From assembly GCA_022510615.1 (NCBI GenBank), contig JAFLTC010000001.1:59877-123876 (forward strand): a stretch of DNA of 64,000 nucleotides. Direction: 5' to 3'. Within the stretch, counting starts at the first letter, position 1. Each line of letters opens with the position of its first letter. Origin of the DNA: Lachnospiraceae bacterium. Lineage in GTDB: Bacteria; Bacillota; Clostridia; Lachnospirales; Lachnospiraceae. Made by a program: the position numbers and the translations under genes. This document shows, piece after piece, positions 54,503 to 64,000 of this stretch. The notes beneath the pieces were generated by a model. The model was not told the DNA's origin. It was given only the letters and a program-made list of their open reading frames with translations, and did no database searches.

Positions 54503-57500
54503 TTTTTCCTCCTTTTTCCACACAAAGGCTGCTAATCTTCTCCGTTACCATTTCCGCCTGCTCTAAAAGATTCCCCTCCGGCTCATAGAGAAAATACGGA
54601 GCCGCCCCCGGCACAAACCGAAGCCTTCTCTCCATCCCCGCAATCAGCGACGGAATCCTCTCTGCCTCAAGGTCTGCCTGGGGATACATAGTAAACCGCA
54701 GATGTTTCCCTTTGTCTGTAATATCTGTAATATAGGCTTTATGCGCCTTTGCTTTTAAAAGAGCAATCCGCAAAAGATTCATAACGCTTTTCGGTGGTTC
54801 ACCAAAGCGGTCTAAAAGCTCATCCAGCATATCACTCTTTTCTTCCTCCGTCTCAATTTCCGCAATGCGCTTATAAACATCCAGTTTTTGGAATTCATTC
54901 TTAATATAACTGACTGGGATAAATGCGTCAACCTTTATATCCACACTTGTTTCATATTCCTGTTTTTCTACGGTCTCGCCCTTCAGCCTTTTTACTGCTT
55001 CATTTAACATCTTGCAATACAAATCATAGCCCACTGCCTCCATGTGCCCGTGCTGTTTTGCGCCCAGAAGATTTCCGGCACCACGGATTTCCAAATCCCG
55101 CATGGAGATACGAAATCCGGATCCAAGTTCCGTAAATTCTTTAATGGCAGCAAGGCGCTTTTCTGCCACCTCCCGTAACATTTTATCCCGTTTGTACATA
55201 AGAAACGCATAGGCTGTCCGGTTACTTCGTCCTACCCGCCCCCGCAGCTGGTACAGCTGGGACAGTCCCATCCGGTCCGCATCCTCGATAATAATCGTAT
55301 TGACATTGGGAATATCCAGTCCGGTTTCCACAATGGTGGTTGACACCAGTACATCAATTTCTCCCTGCACAAACTGGAACATTGTCCTCTCCAGCTGCCG
55401 CTCATTCATCTGTCCATGGGCAAAGGTCACTACCACCTCCGGCACGAGCTTTGCTATTTCGTTTGCCACAATATCCATATTGTTTACGCGGTTATACACA
55501 TAGTATACCTGTCCGCCTCTCCCCACCTCACGGAGAATCGCCTCTCTGACAATTTCCTGATTTTTCTCCATGACAAAGGTCTGAATCGGCATACGGTCCA
55601 CCGGAGGTTCCTCCAGTACACTCATGTCCCTAATTCCCACCAGACTCATATGCAGTGTCCGTGGTATCGGCGTCGCCGTCAACGTCAGAACATCAATATC
55701 ATGCTTCATCTGCTTGAGCTTCTCCTTATGAGTTACCCCAAACCGCTGTTCCTCATCTACAACTAAAAGTCCAAGATTTTTATAGGAAATATCCTTTCCC
55801 AAAAGCCGGTGGGTTCCCACCACCACATCGACACTGCCCTTTCGCAACCCTTCGATTGTCTTTTTTTGTTCCGCCGCTGTCCGAAGACGGCAGAGCAGTT
55901 CTACATTAATGCCAAAATCCTTCATCCTCTGGGTAAAGGTGTTATAGTGCTGGGCAGCGAGAATCGTAGTCGGCACTAAAAATGCCACCTGCTTGTCATC
56001 CATCACTGCTTTAAAGGCAGCCCGGATAGCAATTTCCGTTTTTCCATATCCCACATCGCCACAGATTAACCGGTCCATTATTTTTTCACTTTCCATATCG
56101 GTCTTTACCGCCTCAATGGATTTCAACTGATCCTCTGTTTCCTCATAGGGGAATAATTCCTCAAATTCCTTCTGCCAGACTGTATCCTTGGCAAAGGAAT
56201 GTCCCTTTTTCGCCTGCCGTCTGGCATATAAATCCACCAGTTCCTTCGCAATTTCCTGTACCGCTCCCCGGACTTTTGTCTTTGTCTTTTTCCACTCCGG
56301 CGAATTTAACCGGCTCAGCTTCGGCACCTTGGCATCACTGCCGGCATATTTTTGCAACACCTCTAAGGAGGTAGCCGGCACATAAAGGTTACTGCCGGCG
56401 GCATAGGCCACCTTTAAGTAATCCTTTGTCACCTGTCCCACCTCAATTTTTTCAATCCCCTGATAAATACCGAGACCGTGATTTTCATGGACCACATAAT
56501 CTCCTATTTTTAAGTCATTAAAACTGTGTATCGAAGCACCGTTATACTGTTTGACTTTCTTCTTTTTTTTCTTTTTCAGTCCTCCGAAAATATCGCCTTC
56601 CGTCACCACGACAAAACGCAGGGACGGGTACTCAAAGCCTCGTCTAACATTTCCCCTTGTGACCATAACCTCTCCCGGCGACAGTCCATGCTCCATTTTC
56701 CCGTCATAAAAAGCGGGGATGTCAAAATCCATTAAATCCTCGCAGAGGCGCCTTCCCCTTGTCTCCGAGGCAGATACTAAAAGTACCCGGTACTTTTGCT
56801 TTTTCAGTCTCACAATATCCTTTGCCAGCAGGGAAAAATTATTATTATAGGAAGGAGAGGACTGTACCTGAAAATAAAATTTTCGCCGTACAGTGACATC
56901 TTTCATTGCCATATCCAACGTGGACAAAAGCACCTCCGGATAATTTTGCAGTTTATGCAACAGCTGTGGCAGTGAGTAAAGAACATCCATCTGTTCCGGC
57001 AGAATATATCCCTTTTCCAAACGAGTCACCATGCTGTCTCTAAATTCATATTCCACCGCTTCCGCCCTTTCGATACAGCGGTTTGGTTCATCCAGAAAAA
57101 CCACTGTCCGTCGGTTTTTAAAATAGTCAAAAAAGGAGACCGTGTTTAATGAGCCATCCGGTTCCTTGGCAAAATACCGGATATAGCTTTCCAGATTTAC
57201 CATGCCGTGATACGCCTCAAAGGTATTTTGGAAGTTTTCTACGTTCTGACGAAGCCTTGCCGCTTCCTCGTTTTTCCCCTGCTCTCTTAGATCCTTAACA
57301 CATGCCTCCATATCCAGTCTGATTTTTCGCAGACCGGCAAGGGCTCTGTCCTCGGTCATAAAAATTTCTGAAGCCGGGTATATTTCTACCTTCTCCAGAT
57401 TTTCCACCGAGCGTTGACTCTCCACATCAATGCTTCGTATCGTATCGACTTCATCTCCCCAAAAGTCAATACGGCAGGGCGTTTCCTCCGTCAGAGGGAA

Positions 57501-58040
57501 CACATCTAAAATACCGCCCCGAATCGAAAACTCTCCCTCCCTTTCCACCTGTGCCGTATTTTCATATCCCATGTCCGACAGGCGGCGCCGTATATCTTCC
57601 AGATCCACCGTATCTCCCCCGGCAAGTGTAATTTTATTCTCCTCATAGGCAGAAAAAGGCATACAGTAATCCATACCGGCATCAATTGTCGTCACAATGG
57701 TTACCGGCTCATTTTCCGCTATTTTTTTTATCACCTTCAGCCGTTCTTTTACGATTGCCTGACCGTGGACATCCGCACTGTAAAAAATCAAATCCTTTGC
57801 CGGATAATACATGACGTTTCTGTCATACATCCGGTAATCCTCCATGATTTCCTTGGCACGGATTTCATTATGAGTTACAATCAGACGGAAATCCCACTCC
57901 TTTGAAAGTCCATAAATGAAATGGCATTTCTGAGCATCAATGCCGCCAATCACATGGACCGGCGTATTCCCGTTTTCAATGGCAAGCTTTAGCTGTGTGA
58001 ATTCTTCCAGTTCCCTTAACGGGGCAAGTAATGTCTCCAC
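54489..58040 (-). CDS. mfd: Transcription-repair coupling factor Mfd
   Basis: 1183 residues. Removes stalled RNA polymerase and recruits UvrA. UvrB-like N-terminal region; RNAP-interaction (CarD-like) domain at about 520-585 ([17 protein letters not shown]) after a Lys-rich stretch; RecG-like translocase with Walker [16 protein letters not shown] (about 665), DEEQRFGV and [16 protein letters not shown] domain at about 1030-1130. Follows pth by 2 bp, a conserved Firmicutes pairing. Confidence 0.98.
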   Translation of the reverse strand: METLLAPLRELEEFTQLKLAIENGNTPVHVIGGIDAQKCHFIYGLSKEWDFRLIVTHNEIRAKEIMEDYRMYDRNVMYYPAKDLIFYSADVHGQAIVKERLKVIKKIAENEPVTIVTTIDAGMDYCMPFSAYEENKITLAGGDTVDLEDIRRRLSDMGYENTAQVEREGEFSIRGGILDVFPLTEETPCRIDFWGDEVDTIRSIDVESQRSVENLEKVEIYPASEIFMTEDRALAGLRKIRLDMEACVKDLREQGKNEEAARLRQNVENFQNTFEAYHGMVNLESYIRYFAKEPDGSLNTVSFFDYFKNRRTVVFLDEPNRCIERAEAVEYEFRDSMVTRLEKGYILPEQMDVLYSLPQLLHKLQNYPEVLLSTLDMAMKDVTVRRKFYFQVQSSPSYNNNFSLLAKDIVRLKKQKYRVLLVSASETRGRRLCEDLMDFDIPAFYDGKMEHGLSPGEVMVTRGNVRRGFEYPSLRFVVVTEGDIFGGLKKKKKKKVKQYNGASIHSFNDLKIGDYVVHENHGLGIYQGIEKIEVGQVTKDYLKVAYAAGSNLYVPATSLEVLQKYAGSDAKVPKLSRLNSPEWKKTKTKVRGAVQEIAKELVDLYARRQAKKGHSFAKDTVWQKEFEELFPYEETEDQLKSIEAVKTDMESEKIMDRLICGDVGYGKTEIAIRAAFKAVMDDKQVAFLVPTTILAAQHYNTFTQRMKDFGINVELLCRLRTAAEQKKTIEGLRKGSVDVVVGTHRLLGKDISYKNLGLLVVDEEQRFGVTHKEKLKQMKHDIDVLTLTATPIPRTLHMSLVGIRDMSVLEEPPVDRMPIQTFVMEKNQEIVREAILREVGRGGQVYYVYNRVNNMDIVANEIAKLVPEVVVTFAHGQMNERQLERTMFQFVQGEIDVLVSTTIVETGLDIPNVNTIIIEDADRMGLSQLYQLRGRVGRSNRTAYAFLMYKRDKMLREVAEKRLAAIKEFTELGSGFRISMRDLEIRGAGNLLGAKQHGHMEAVGYDLYCKMLNEAVKRLKGETVEKQEYETSVDIKVDAFIPVSYIKNEFQKLDVYKRIAEIETEEEKSDMLDELLDRFGEPPKSVMNLLRIALLKAKAHKAYITDITDKGKHLRFTMYPQADLEAERIPSLIAGMERRLRFVPGAAPYFLYEPEGNLLEQAEMVTEKISSLCVEKGGKNDEK

Positions 58041-58042
58041 GT

Positions 58043-58615
58043 CTACCTCTCTATCCTTTTTCCGTTTACACGGTTCATTGCACTTTCTACGCCCTCTTCC
58101 ATGATAGCGAGGACAGCCTCCTCTGCCAGAGAGAAAATATCACGAAACATGCCATCCTCTTCTCTGGAAAACCGTCCCAGCACATGCTTTACTAAATCTC
58201 CTCTGCCCGGTCCGCCTACACCGATTTTTATCCGGGCAAACTCCTGTGTCCCCAGATGGGAAATAATGTTTTTGATTCCGTTATGGCCTCCTGCACTGCC
58301 TTTTTTGCGCACGCGGATCTGTCCTACCTCCAGACTGATATCATCATAGATAATAATTATCTCATCCAAATCTATTTTATAATAATCTGCCAGCGCGCGC
58401 ACACTCTCCCCGCTGAGATTCATGAAAGTCTGGGGCTGTGCCAACATAACCTTCCATCCATCTATGACTCCCTTTCCTACCAGTGCTTTATGCTCCCTGC
58501 TTCTTAGGGAAATTCCGTATTTATCACAAAGATAGGTTATCATATCAAATCCGATATTGTGCCTGGTTGCCGCATATTCCACCCCCGGATTTCCCAAACC
58601 CACAATTAAATACAT
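58043..58615 (-). CDS. pth: Peptidyl-tRNA hydrolase
   Basis: 190 residues. Releases peptides stuck to tRNA. MYLIVGLGNPGVEYAATRHNIGF at the start contains the catalytic His in TRHNIG (about 20), and MNLSGESV, YDDISLEVGQIRVRKKGSAGGHNGIKNI are family signatures. AGGAGGAAATAAGG precedes the ATG. First gene of pth-mfd-PrsA-like-malQ. Confidence 0.97.
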   Translation of the reverse strand: MYLIVGLGNPGVEYAATRHNIGFDMITYLCDKYGISLRSREHKALVGKGVIDGWKVMLAQPQTFMNLSGESVRALADYYKIDLDEIIIIYDDISLEVGQIRVRKKGSAGGHNGIKNIISHLGTQEFARIKIGVGGPGRGDLVKHVLGRFSREEDGMFRDIFSLAEEAVLAIMEEGVESAMNRVNGKRIER

Positions 58616-58755
58616 CCCTTATTTCCTCCTGATTCCATAGGTTTTACCCGACGATACCTCCGCCCCGCCCCTGACTGTACAAAAACAGACAATGGAACAT
58701 GAACAGAATATCCTCGGGTTATAATAGCATACCACTCGTGGTGGAAAATGGCAAC
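58616..58755 (-). promoter_or_regulatory. Leader and probable promoter of pth
   Basis: Candidate boxes on the minus strand are TTGCCA with TATGCT 17 bp downstream (about 58725-58753), or an alternative TATTAT nearby. The leader contains a GC-rich stretch (GGGGCGGGGCGG). No riboswitch is recognised. Confidence 0.35.
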
Positions 58756-58812
58756 AAGAAATCGGTCACAGACTCATAAGTCGAACACTTATGCTCCTAT
58801 GACCGATTCTTA
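58756..58812. terminator. Long hairpin at the end of glgC-glgD-spoVG
   Basis: AAGAAATCGGTCACAG pairs with CTATGACCGATTCTT, and an inner ACTCATAAGT/ACTTATGCT stem continues it, giving a near-perfect 57-nt hairpin just after the spoVG stop. The T-run is weak but the position fits a terminator. Confidence 0.7.
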
Positions 58813-58821
58813 GGTTTTCTC

Positions 58822-59100
58822 CTATTCCGCATCTTCGGGCATTTCCTCTAATGCCTGCTGGAATTTTTCTAAGATTGCATCCTGCAATACCGCCCGCATA
58901 TCACCATTAATTGGATGAGCAATATCCCGGTATTCACCATCCGGTGTCTTTTTACTAGGCATCGCAATAAATAAGCCTTTCTCCCCTTCAATCACCTTGA
59001 TGTCGTGAACTACAAAAGCATCATCGAAGGTAACAGAAACTACTGCTTTCATTTTAGACTCTTTGCTCACTACCCGAATGCGAATATCTGTGATTTGCAT
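58822..59100 (-). CDS. spoVG: Septation/sporulation regulator SpoVG
   Basis: 92 residues from the ATG at 59100 (AAAGGGGGCAGCAGA). SpoVG is a small RNA- and DNA-binding protein. Family residues [48 protein letters not shown] are all present. It starts 23 bp after the glgD stop, so it is likely co-transcribed with glycogen genes. Confidence 0.96.
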   Translation of the reverse strand: MQITDIRIRVVSKESKMKAVVSVTFDDAFVVHDIKVIEGEKGLFIAMPSKKTPDGEYRDIAHPINGDMRAVLQDAILEKFQQALEEMPEDAE

Positions 59101-59123
59101 TCTGCTGCCCCCTTTACTCATTT

Positions 59124-60245
59124 TTACAATACGTAACGTTCGTTTTGTTCCAAAATAATCTTGATGTCCTCCGGCGTTCCCACATAGTTGGAATTCGCCT
59201 GGATGGTATCATGGCTTTCTACGATGCAGTTTTCTATATAAGTATTATCCCCAATATACACATCATTCAGTATAATGGAATTTCGTATTGTACAATTATT
59301 ACCAACATAAACTTCCTTGAACAAAATGGAATCTGTCACTTCTCCATTAATGATACATCCGCTGGCAATCAGACTGTTTTTCACCTTCGAACCGGCATTG
59401 TACTTCGCCGGCGGCAGATCCTCAATCTTGGATGCTACCTGTGGATATTCATTGAAGAAGTACTGTCTTGTTTTTCGCTCCAGAAAATTCATGTTTGTTT
59501 GAAAATAGGATTCCACTGTCGTAATATTACTCCAGTAAGAACTCATCTGGTAAGCATATATTTTTTTCAGTCCCTTATATCGAAGGAATATATCCTTTAC
59601 CAAATCAAATCCATCTTCATCCCCGGCACGCTCAATCATTTCGATCAGCTGTCTGCGCCGGATTACATAAATTCCGGTAGATACCAGAGTCTTTGATGTA
59701 ACAATCGGTTTCTCCTCGAATTCTGTTACCAATCCGTTTTCGTCTGTCGTCACAACACCAAAACGGCTCGGGTCATCGCACTTGCCTAAGTCCTTCGTCA
59801 CAATAGTAATATCTGCGTTCTTTTCAATATGATACTCCAACAGTGTATTCATATCCATTTTATATACGCAGTCACCAGACGCGATAATCACATATGGCTC
59901 ATGGCTCGTCTTCAAAAAGTCGATGTTCTGTGCAATGGCATCTGCTGTACCTCTGTACCAGTTATTGTTGTCATGGGTCTGAGTCGGGGTAAAGACAAAC
60001 AATCCGCCCTGCTTACGTCCGAAATCCCACCATTTGGAGGAATTCAGATGCTGGGTCAGTGACTTTGAATTATACTGGGTAAATACACCAACCTTGTTAA
60101 TATGTGAGTTTGACATACTACTCAGTGCAAAATCAATTCCTCGGTATCCTCCCGCTACAGGCAGCGCTGCTGTCGCACGTTTCTTTGTCAGTTCTTTCAT
60201 CCGGCTACTGTTTCCACCGGCCAAGATAATTCCTATTGCTCTCAT
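59124..60245 (-). CDS. glgD: GlgD, glucose-1-phosphate adenylyltransferase homologue
   Basis: 373 residues. Nucleotidyl-transferase domain (about 1-240: [42 protein letters not shown]) and a left-handed beta-helix tail (about 290-373). Partner of GlgC; in Bacillus GlgD enhances GlgC activity, while its own substrate sites are degenerate. Its start overlaps the glgC stop by 4 nt. Confidence 0.93.
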   Translation of the reverse strand: MRAIGIILAGGNSSRMKELTKKRATAALPVAGGYRGIDFALSSMSNSHINKVGVFTQYNSKSLTQHLNSSKWWDFGRKQGGLFVFTPTQTHDNNNWYRGTADAIAQNIDFLKTSHEPYVIIASGDCVYKMDMNTLLEYHIEKNADITIVTKDLGKCDDPSRFGVVTTDENGLVTEFEEKPIVTSKTLVSTGIYVIRRRQLIEMIERAGDEDGFDLVKDIFLRYKGLKKIYAYQMSSYWSNITTVESYFQTNMNFLERKTRQYFFNEYPQVASKIEDLPPAKYNAGSKVKNSLIASGCIINGEVTDSILFKEVYVGNNCTIRNSIILNDVYIGDNTYIENCIVESHDTIQANSNYVGTPEDIKIILEQNERYVL

Positions 60246-61519
60246 AATACGTCACCTGCCTTTATCAAAGTCTCTCCACCCGCCAGGGTGTTGTCCGGAT
60301 AGTCTTCTTTCGTCGTCTTACCTGATATGGCAGTATTTTTGCCAATGGTCACTCCATCCGGAATTACCGTTCTGTCTCCCACGGTAACAAGATTAAAGGC
60401 ATATACGTCCGGCTTTAATTTGTTTACAACATTTTCTTCGCCGGCTCCCAGAACACAATTATCGCCGATTACTGTGTCCTCTGACACAATCGTCTTGTCC
60501 AATATTGTGTTCTTACCGATTCGCACAGAATTCATAATAATGGAATCCCGCACTACGGCACCTTCCTCAATAATGACATCGGAACCAATGACTGAATTGT
60601 GTACTTCTCCGTAAATTTCACAACCATCTCCCATAATCGCCTTATCCACAATAGCATTTTCAGCAATATACTGTGGACGCAGCCATTCATTTCTGGTATA
60701 AATTTTCCAGAATTCTTCATACAGATTAAATACCGGAATCAAATCAATCAGTTCCATATTTGACTCCCAATAGGAGCCAAGAGTTCCTACATCCTTCCAA
60801 TAAGCATTGTACTCATAGGCAAAGATACGGTCCCCTCTCTCATGACAGTAAGGCAGAATATGTTTACCGAAGTCACACCCCTTTTGATCCTTCAGTGTAA
60901 TCAGTGCCTCCTTTAATACCGGCCATGAGAAAATGTAAATTCCCATGGATGCCAGATTACTTCTCGGATGCTCCGGCTTTTCCTCAAATTCCAGAATACG
61001 ATGCGTATCGTCCGTAATACAAACGCCAAAACGGCTTGCCTCCTCCAACGGCACCGGAATCGTCGCCATAGTAACATCCGCATTGTTTGCCTTGTGAAAA
61101 TCCAGCATGACCTGATAATCCATCTTGTAAATATGGTCGCCACCCAGAATCAATACATAATCCGGATTATAATATTCCATATAATTCAGATTCTGGTAAA
61201 TCGCATTGGCTGTTCCCGTATACCACTCGCTACTCGTACTCTTTTCGTACGGTGGTAATACGGACACGCCTCCGACATTACGATCCAAATCCCACGGAAT
61301 ACCAATTCCGATATGAGTATTCAGCTTAAGCGGCTGGTACTGTGTCAGTACACCTACTGTATCAACCCCCGAGTTGATACAGTTACTCAACGGAAAATCA
61401 ATAATACGATACTTTCCCCCAAAAGCAACAGCAGGTTTTGCTACATTTGCGGTCAATACACCCAGTCTTGACCCTTGCCCCCCAGCAAGTAACATGGCTA
61501 TCATTTCTTTTTTGATCAT
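60242..61519 (-). CDS. glgC: Glucose-1-phosphate adenylyltransferase GlgC
   Basis: 425 residues. Makes ADP-glucose from glucose-1-phosphate and ATP, the committed step of glycogen synthesis. Starts with [39 protein letters not shown] (nucleotide-binding GGxGxRL); [28 protein letters not shown] and the C-terminal hexapeptide beta-helix are typical. AGAGGTGATAAC precedes the ATG. First gene of glgC-glgD-spoVG; the malQ gene at 52002 is related in pathway but not linked. Confidence 0.97.
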   Translation of the reverse strand: MIKKEMIAMLLAGGQGSRLGVLTANVAKPAVAFGGKYRIIDFPLSNCINSGVDTVGVLTQYQPLKLNTHIGIGIPWDLDRNVGGVSVLPPYEKSTSSEWYTGTANAIYQNLNYMEYYNPDYVLILGGDHIYKMDYQVMLDFHKANNADVTMATIPVPLEEASRFGVCITDDTHRILEFEEKPEHPRSNLASMGIYIFSWPVLKEALITLKDQKGCDFGKHILPYCHERGDRIFAYEYNAYWKDVGTLGSYWESNMELIDLIPVFNLYEEFWKIYTRNEWLRPQYIAENAIVDKAIMGDGCEIYGEVHNSVIGSDVIIEEGAVVRDSIIMNSVRIGKNTILDKTIVSEDTVIGDNCVLGAGEENVVNKLKPDVYAFNLVTVGDRTVIPDGVTIGKNTAISGKTTKEDYPDNTLAGGETLIKAGDVL

Positions 61520-61550
61520 GTTATCACCTCTGTTGTTAGATTATGTAATG

Positions 61551-61579
61551 AGTATACCATATTATTTTACAGATGTGAA
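61551..61579 (-). promoter_or_regulatory. Promoter of glgC-glgD-spoVG
   Basis: Minus strand TTCACA (61574-61579), 17 bp, TATACT (61551-61556). The 61580-61671 gap to the murC promoter is AT-rich with no other clear signal. Confidence 0.68.
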
Positions 61580-61671
61580 TCATTTTGACAAATTTTTTTC
61601 AATCTTTTTTAGTTTTTTCGTCATATTGCACAAAAAAAATTGTTTTTTATTAAGCATATTCACCTTTTATC

Positions 61672-61700
61672 TTGTATTTTCCCCGGCATAACTATATAAT
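61672..61700 (+). promoter_or_regulatory. murC promoter
   Basis: TTGTAT (61672-61677), 17 bp, TATAAT (61695-61700). Confidence 0.75.
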
Positions 61701-61733
61701 TATAATAGAAATATGAAGAAAGGTGCTTTACGT

Positions 61734-63116
61734 ATGTACGAAATTGATTTCAAGCAACCATGCAAAATTCATTTTACCGGCATTGGCGGTATCAGTATGA
61801 GCAGCTTTGCCGAGTTACTTCACAGCATGGGCTTTACCATTACCGGATCTGACTGGCACGAAAGCAAGATAACCAGGCACTTAGAGAGCCTTGGCATACC
61901 AGTAGTATATGAACAAGTGGAAGAAAATATTACAGAGGACATTGCCCTTGTTGTCTACACCGCAGCGGTAAAATCTACCAACCCGGAGTTAACACAGGCA
62001 GAGGCACTTGGCATACCGACGATGGAGCGCGCGAAGATGGTAGGACAAATCATGAAAAACTATTCCTCTGCCATTGCGGTATCCGGCACCCACGGTAAAA
62101 CCACAACCACCTCAATGGTTTCCCATATTTTTCTGGAGGCGGACTTAGACCCCACCATTTCTGTCGGCGGTATTTTACCTGCCATCGGCGGAAATATCCG
62201 CATCGGACATTCAGAACATTTTATAACCGAGGCTTGCGAGTATACAAACAGCTTTTTGCAGTTTTTCCCTACAGTGGGTATTATACTTAATATAGAAGAA
62301 GACCATATGGATTTTTTCAAGGACCTTGCCGATATCCGCCATTCTTTCCGTGAATTTGCAAAAAAAATTCCGGCTCATGGTACACTTATTATTAATGCAG
62401 ATATTGAAAATTATACTGAGATCACAAAAAATCTTTCCTGCAAGGTACTGACCTATGCACTGGAAAATAAAGAAGCGGATTTTACGGCAGACAATATTTC
62501 CTATAATGAAACAGGATGTGGCAGCTTCGATGCCATTGTGAATAAGAAAAAAAGCGGTCATTTTTCCCTGAATGTCACGGGCGCCCATAACATTTCCAAT
62601 GCTCTGGCATGTCTTTGTCTGGCATCCCTCTATGGCATTGGTGAAACGACAATTCAGAATGCCATGACCGCCTTCCACGGTACAAACCGGCGCTTTGAAT
62701 ACAAGGGAGAGAAAAACGGCTTTACCATTATTGATGACTACGCACATCATCCGACGGAAATCGCCGCCACACTGACCTCGGCAAAACGCTACCCGCACAA
62801 AACTCTTTGGTGTGCCTTCCAGCCGCATACCTACACAAGGACACGGGCATTTTTAAAGGATTTTGCCAAATCTCTCTCGCTGGCAGACAAAATAATTCTC
62901 GCTGACATCTACGCCGCAAGGGAAAAAGATCCCGGTGATATTTCCTCCCTGTCCGTAAAGGAGGAGTTAGAGAAACTGGGAAAGGAAGTATACTATTTTC
63001 CGGACTTTGAAGAAATTCAAAAATTTATTTTAAAAAATTTAGTCCACGGTGACCTGTTGATAACTATGGGTGCCGGAAACATTGTAGAAATTGGTGAAGC
63101 CCTTTTAAAGGACTGA
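61734..63116 (+). CDS. murC: UDP-N-acetylmuramate--L-alanine ligase
   Basis: 460 residues from the ATG at 61734 (GAAAGGTGC upstream); an earlier in-frame ATG at 61713 has no site. Adds L-alanine to UDP-MurNAc in peptidoglycan synthesis. IHFTGIGGISMSSFAELL (N-terminal Rossmann), ATP loop VSGTHGKTTTTSMV (about 110-123), HPTEIAATL and FQPHTYTRTRAF signatures. Has its own promoter and terminator. Confidence 0.97.
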   Translation: MYEIDFKQPCKIHFTGIGGISMSSFAELLHSMGFTITGSDWHESKITRHLESLGIPVVYEQVEENITEDIALVVYTAAVKSTNPELTQAEALGIPTMERAKMVGQIMKNYSSAIAVSGTHGKTTTTSMVSHIFLEADLDPTISVGGILPAIGGNIRIGHSEHFITEACEYTNSFLQFFPTVGIILNIEEDHMDFFKDLADIRHSFREFAKKIPAHGTLIINADIENYTEITKNLSCKVLTYALENKEADFTADNISYNETGCGSFDAIVNKKKSGHFSLNVTGAHNISNALACLCLASLYGIGETTIQNAMTAFHGTNRRFEYKGEKNGFTIIDDYAHHPTEIAATLTSAKRYPHKTLWCAFQPHTYTRTRAFLKDFAKSLSLADKIILADIYAAREKDPGDISSLSVKEELEKLGKEVYYFPDFEEIQKFILKNLVHGDLLITMGAGNIVEIGEALLKD

Positions 63117-63128
63117 TTTATGCACATT

Positions 63129-63182
63129 ATCCACAGCCTTATCAACATTCTGTCGAATGAATCGGCTGTGGATACTTTTTTG
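63129..63182 (+). terminator. murC terminator
   Basis: ATCCACAGCC (63129-63138) pairs with GGCTGTGGAT (63164-63173), followed by ACTTTTTTG. Both arms contain DnaA-box-like sequence. Confidence 0.75.
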
Positions 63183-63290
63183 TCAAGAAAAATTTGTGAA
63201 TAATTTATTTATTTTTTTCAAATTTGCAAAGTGCTGAAAAATCGTTGTTTTTCTTTCTTTTTTCTACTAAAATAGTACAGGCACTTTTAT

Positions 63291-63317
63291 ATTATCAACA
63301 TTATCAACATTATCAAC
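63291..63317. repeat. 9-bp tandem repeat (three units)
   Basis: ATTATCAAC repeated three times head to tail, creating three overlapping TTATCAACA sites in the same orientation. Confidence 0.85.
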
Positions 63318-63355
63318 ACCTCTTTTCTACAGCAAATGTACACCTTCTCTCCCAT

Positions 63356-63384
63356 TTGCAACTCATTTTTCTTTATGATATACT
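63356..63384 (+). promoter_or_regulatory. Promoter of the DnaD-like gene
   Basis: TTGCAA (63356-63361), 17 bp, TATACT (63379-63384), about 38 bp after the DnaA-box-like repeats. Confidence 0.7.
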
Positions 63385-63441
63385 CTGTGTGCAAGAACAG
63401 GTGACAGCAGGAGCAAATCCTACTGCTACACGGGAAAGGAA

Positions 63442-64000
63442 ATGATTGCCGAAATGGGTTTTACAATTACGGGGGAGCGGAACGCCGGATATACGCAAAT
63501 ATCCAATCTCTTTATTCGTACATATATGCCGACTGCTAACGGCAATTTTGTAAAAGTTTATCTATATCTTAAAATGGTCTGTGAGCATTCAGAGGAAAAA
63601 GATTTATCCGTTTCGAAACTGGCCGATTTAATGGAATGCACGGAAAATGATATTTTGCGCGCGCTTCGATACTGGAACCGGGAAGGACTTTTAGAGATGC
63701 AGGAGGAGGATGGAGAAATCTCCCGCATTCTTCTTCGGGACACGCCGGGAACGGATACCGCAGAAGCGGTTTCCCATGAAACCATCTCCGATATGGCAGC
63801 GACCGGGGACACGGAACCGGAAATAGAAACAAACACAGAAATAGAAGCCGGTATAGAATCGGAAAATCCGGTTGAAACAGCAGAGCCGGATTTACCGGAT
63901 AAGCACACCTATACTCCGTTGCAGGCAGAGGCGCTGGTAAAGGATATTGAAATAGAAAAAACCATTACCCGGGTGGAAGCACTATTGGGAATACCGGTTT
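63442..64000 (+). CDS. DnaD-domain-like replication protein, 5' part only
   Basis: The frame is open to the right edge (186 codons). The N-terminal part reads MIAEMGFTITGE, then IRTYMPTANGNFVKVYLYLK, LSVSKLADLMECTENDILRAL and RYWNREGLLE, a winged-helix layout typical of DnaD/DnaB-like primosome proteins of Firmicutes. An acidic Glu/Thr-rich linker follows, then KHTYTPLQAEALVKDIEIEK, probably the start of the second (DnaB_2-like) domain. Starts at ATG 63442 or 63454; the first has GGGAAAGGA close upstream. Its likely partner, dnaC-like loader, would be downstream. Confidence 0.78.
   Translation, partial: MIAEMGFTITGERNAGYTQISNLFIRTYMPTANGNFVKVYLYLKMVCEHSEEKDLSVSKLADLMECTENDILRALRYWNREGLLEMQEEDGEISRILLRDTPGTDTAEAVSHETISDMAATGDTEPEIETNTEIEAGIESENPVETAEPDLPDKHTYTPLQAEALVKDIEIEKTITRVEALLGIPV

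Larger units (their letters stand above)
63127..63318. promoter_or_regulatory. Cluster of DnaA-box-like sites
   Basis: Seven near-matches to TTATCCACA in 192 bp: TTATCCACA (63127), TTATCAACA (63139), an inverted tgtggatac (63168), an inverted tgtgaataa (63195), and TTATCAACA at 63292, 63301 and 63310. AT-rich sequence lies between. It precedes a DnaD-like replication gene. Binding is not proven. Confidence 0.45.

Noticed and set aside
56555..56600. A-rich run encoding poly-Lys in Mfd
   Set aside because: Lys-rich stretches before the CarD-like domain are usual in clostridial Mfd and the frame is intact, so I do not read it as frameshift or programmed slippage.
63117..63441. A replication origin
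   Set aside because: DnaA-like boxes and AT-rich DNA are present, but there is no dnaA or dnaN, and part of the signal is the murC terminator.
1..64000. CRISPR arrays, insertion sequences, prophage genes, tRNA or rRNA genes
   Set aside because: None seen: no regularly spaced direct repeats with spacers, no transposase or integrase, no phage structural gene, no tRNA-like cloverleaf with CCA.

Overview
The window reads as about 64 kb of ordinary chromosome from a spore-forming, anaerobic Gram-positive of the class Clostridia, most likely the family Lachnospiraceae. Support comes from gene content: a six-subunit Rnf complex in the clostridial C-D-G-E-A-B order, the sporulation regulators SpoIIID and SpoVG, AddAB instead of RecBCD, ThyX, paired GlgC/GlgD, a Firmicutes-type T-box and L20-type leader, and a Gram-positive 6S RNA. 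Promoters are easy to read (TTGACA/TATAAT with 17 bp spacing) and most genes carry a GGAGG ribosome binding site. I see no prophage, insertion sequence, CRISPR array, tRNA or rRNA gene. The species is not determined.

Layout. 1-630: 5' end of infC (minus strand) with its promoter, attenuated leader and an apparent AUA start. 630-4340: a DUF2752 membrane protein, then thrS with a threonine T-box and two DUF4190 membrane proteins. 4340-8180: a lipoprotein, an orphan GH127 glycosidase and thyX. 8190-24664: ten minus-strand genes (addB, addA, methyltransferase, SH3/glucosaminidase, cohesin-domain surface protein, GntR regulator, clpC, a small unknown, radA, a membrane protein). 24780-30610: a small anchored protein, nadE, a hairpin-rich intergenic element, 6S RNA, a sensor kinase/response regulator pair and a Big_2-like secreted protein. 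30720-35860: the rnfCDGEAB operon. 35940-42120: GH25 lysozyme, MATE exporter, spoIIID, a Na/Pi symporter, a 30-bp tandem repeat and an ABC-class ATPase. 42120-46260: lipoprotein, phosphoesterase-galK and ilvE. 46285-50001: an Hpt, FapA-like and HD-GYP signalling operon. 50160-58615: GDSL esterase and tmcAL (plus strand), then pth-mfd-PrsA-like-malQ (minus strand). 58820-61520: glgC-glgD-spoVG. 61730-64000: murC, a cluster of DnaA-box-like sites and the start of a DnaD-like replication gene.

How it works together. Most genes are housekeeping: translation (infC, thrS, pth, tmcAL), DNA repair (addAB, radA, mfd), energy conservation (Rnf), NAD synthesis, glycogen (glgC, glgD, malQ), cell wall (murC, GH25, glucosaminidase) and sporulation. 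The less expected items are: the FapA-like protein with nine N-terminal 26-residue repeats, in an operon with an orphan Hpt protein and an HD-GYP response regulator; a short hairpin element fused to the ribosome binding sites of nadE and clpC, with a looser copy at addB; a multi-hairpin palindromic element upstream of nadE; the DnaA-box cluster before the DnaD-like gene; and a GntR regulator with a putative self-operator placed directly before clpC.
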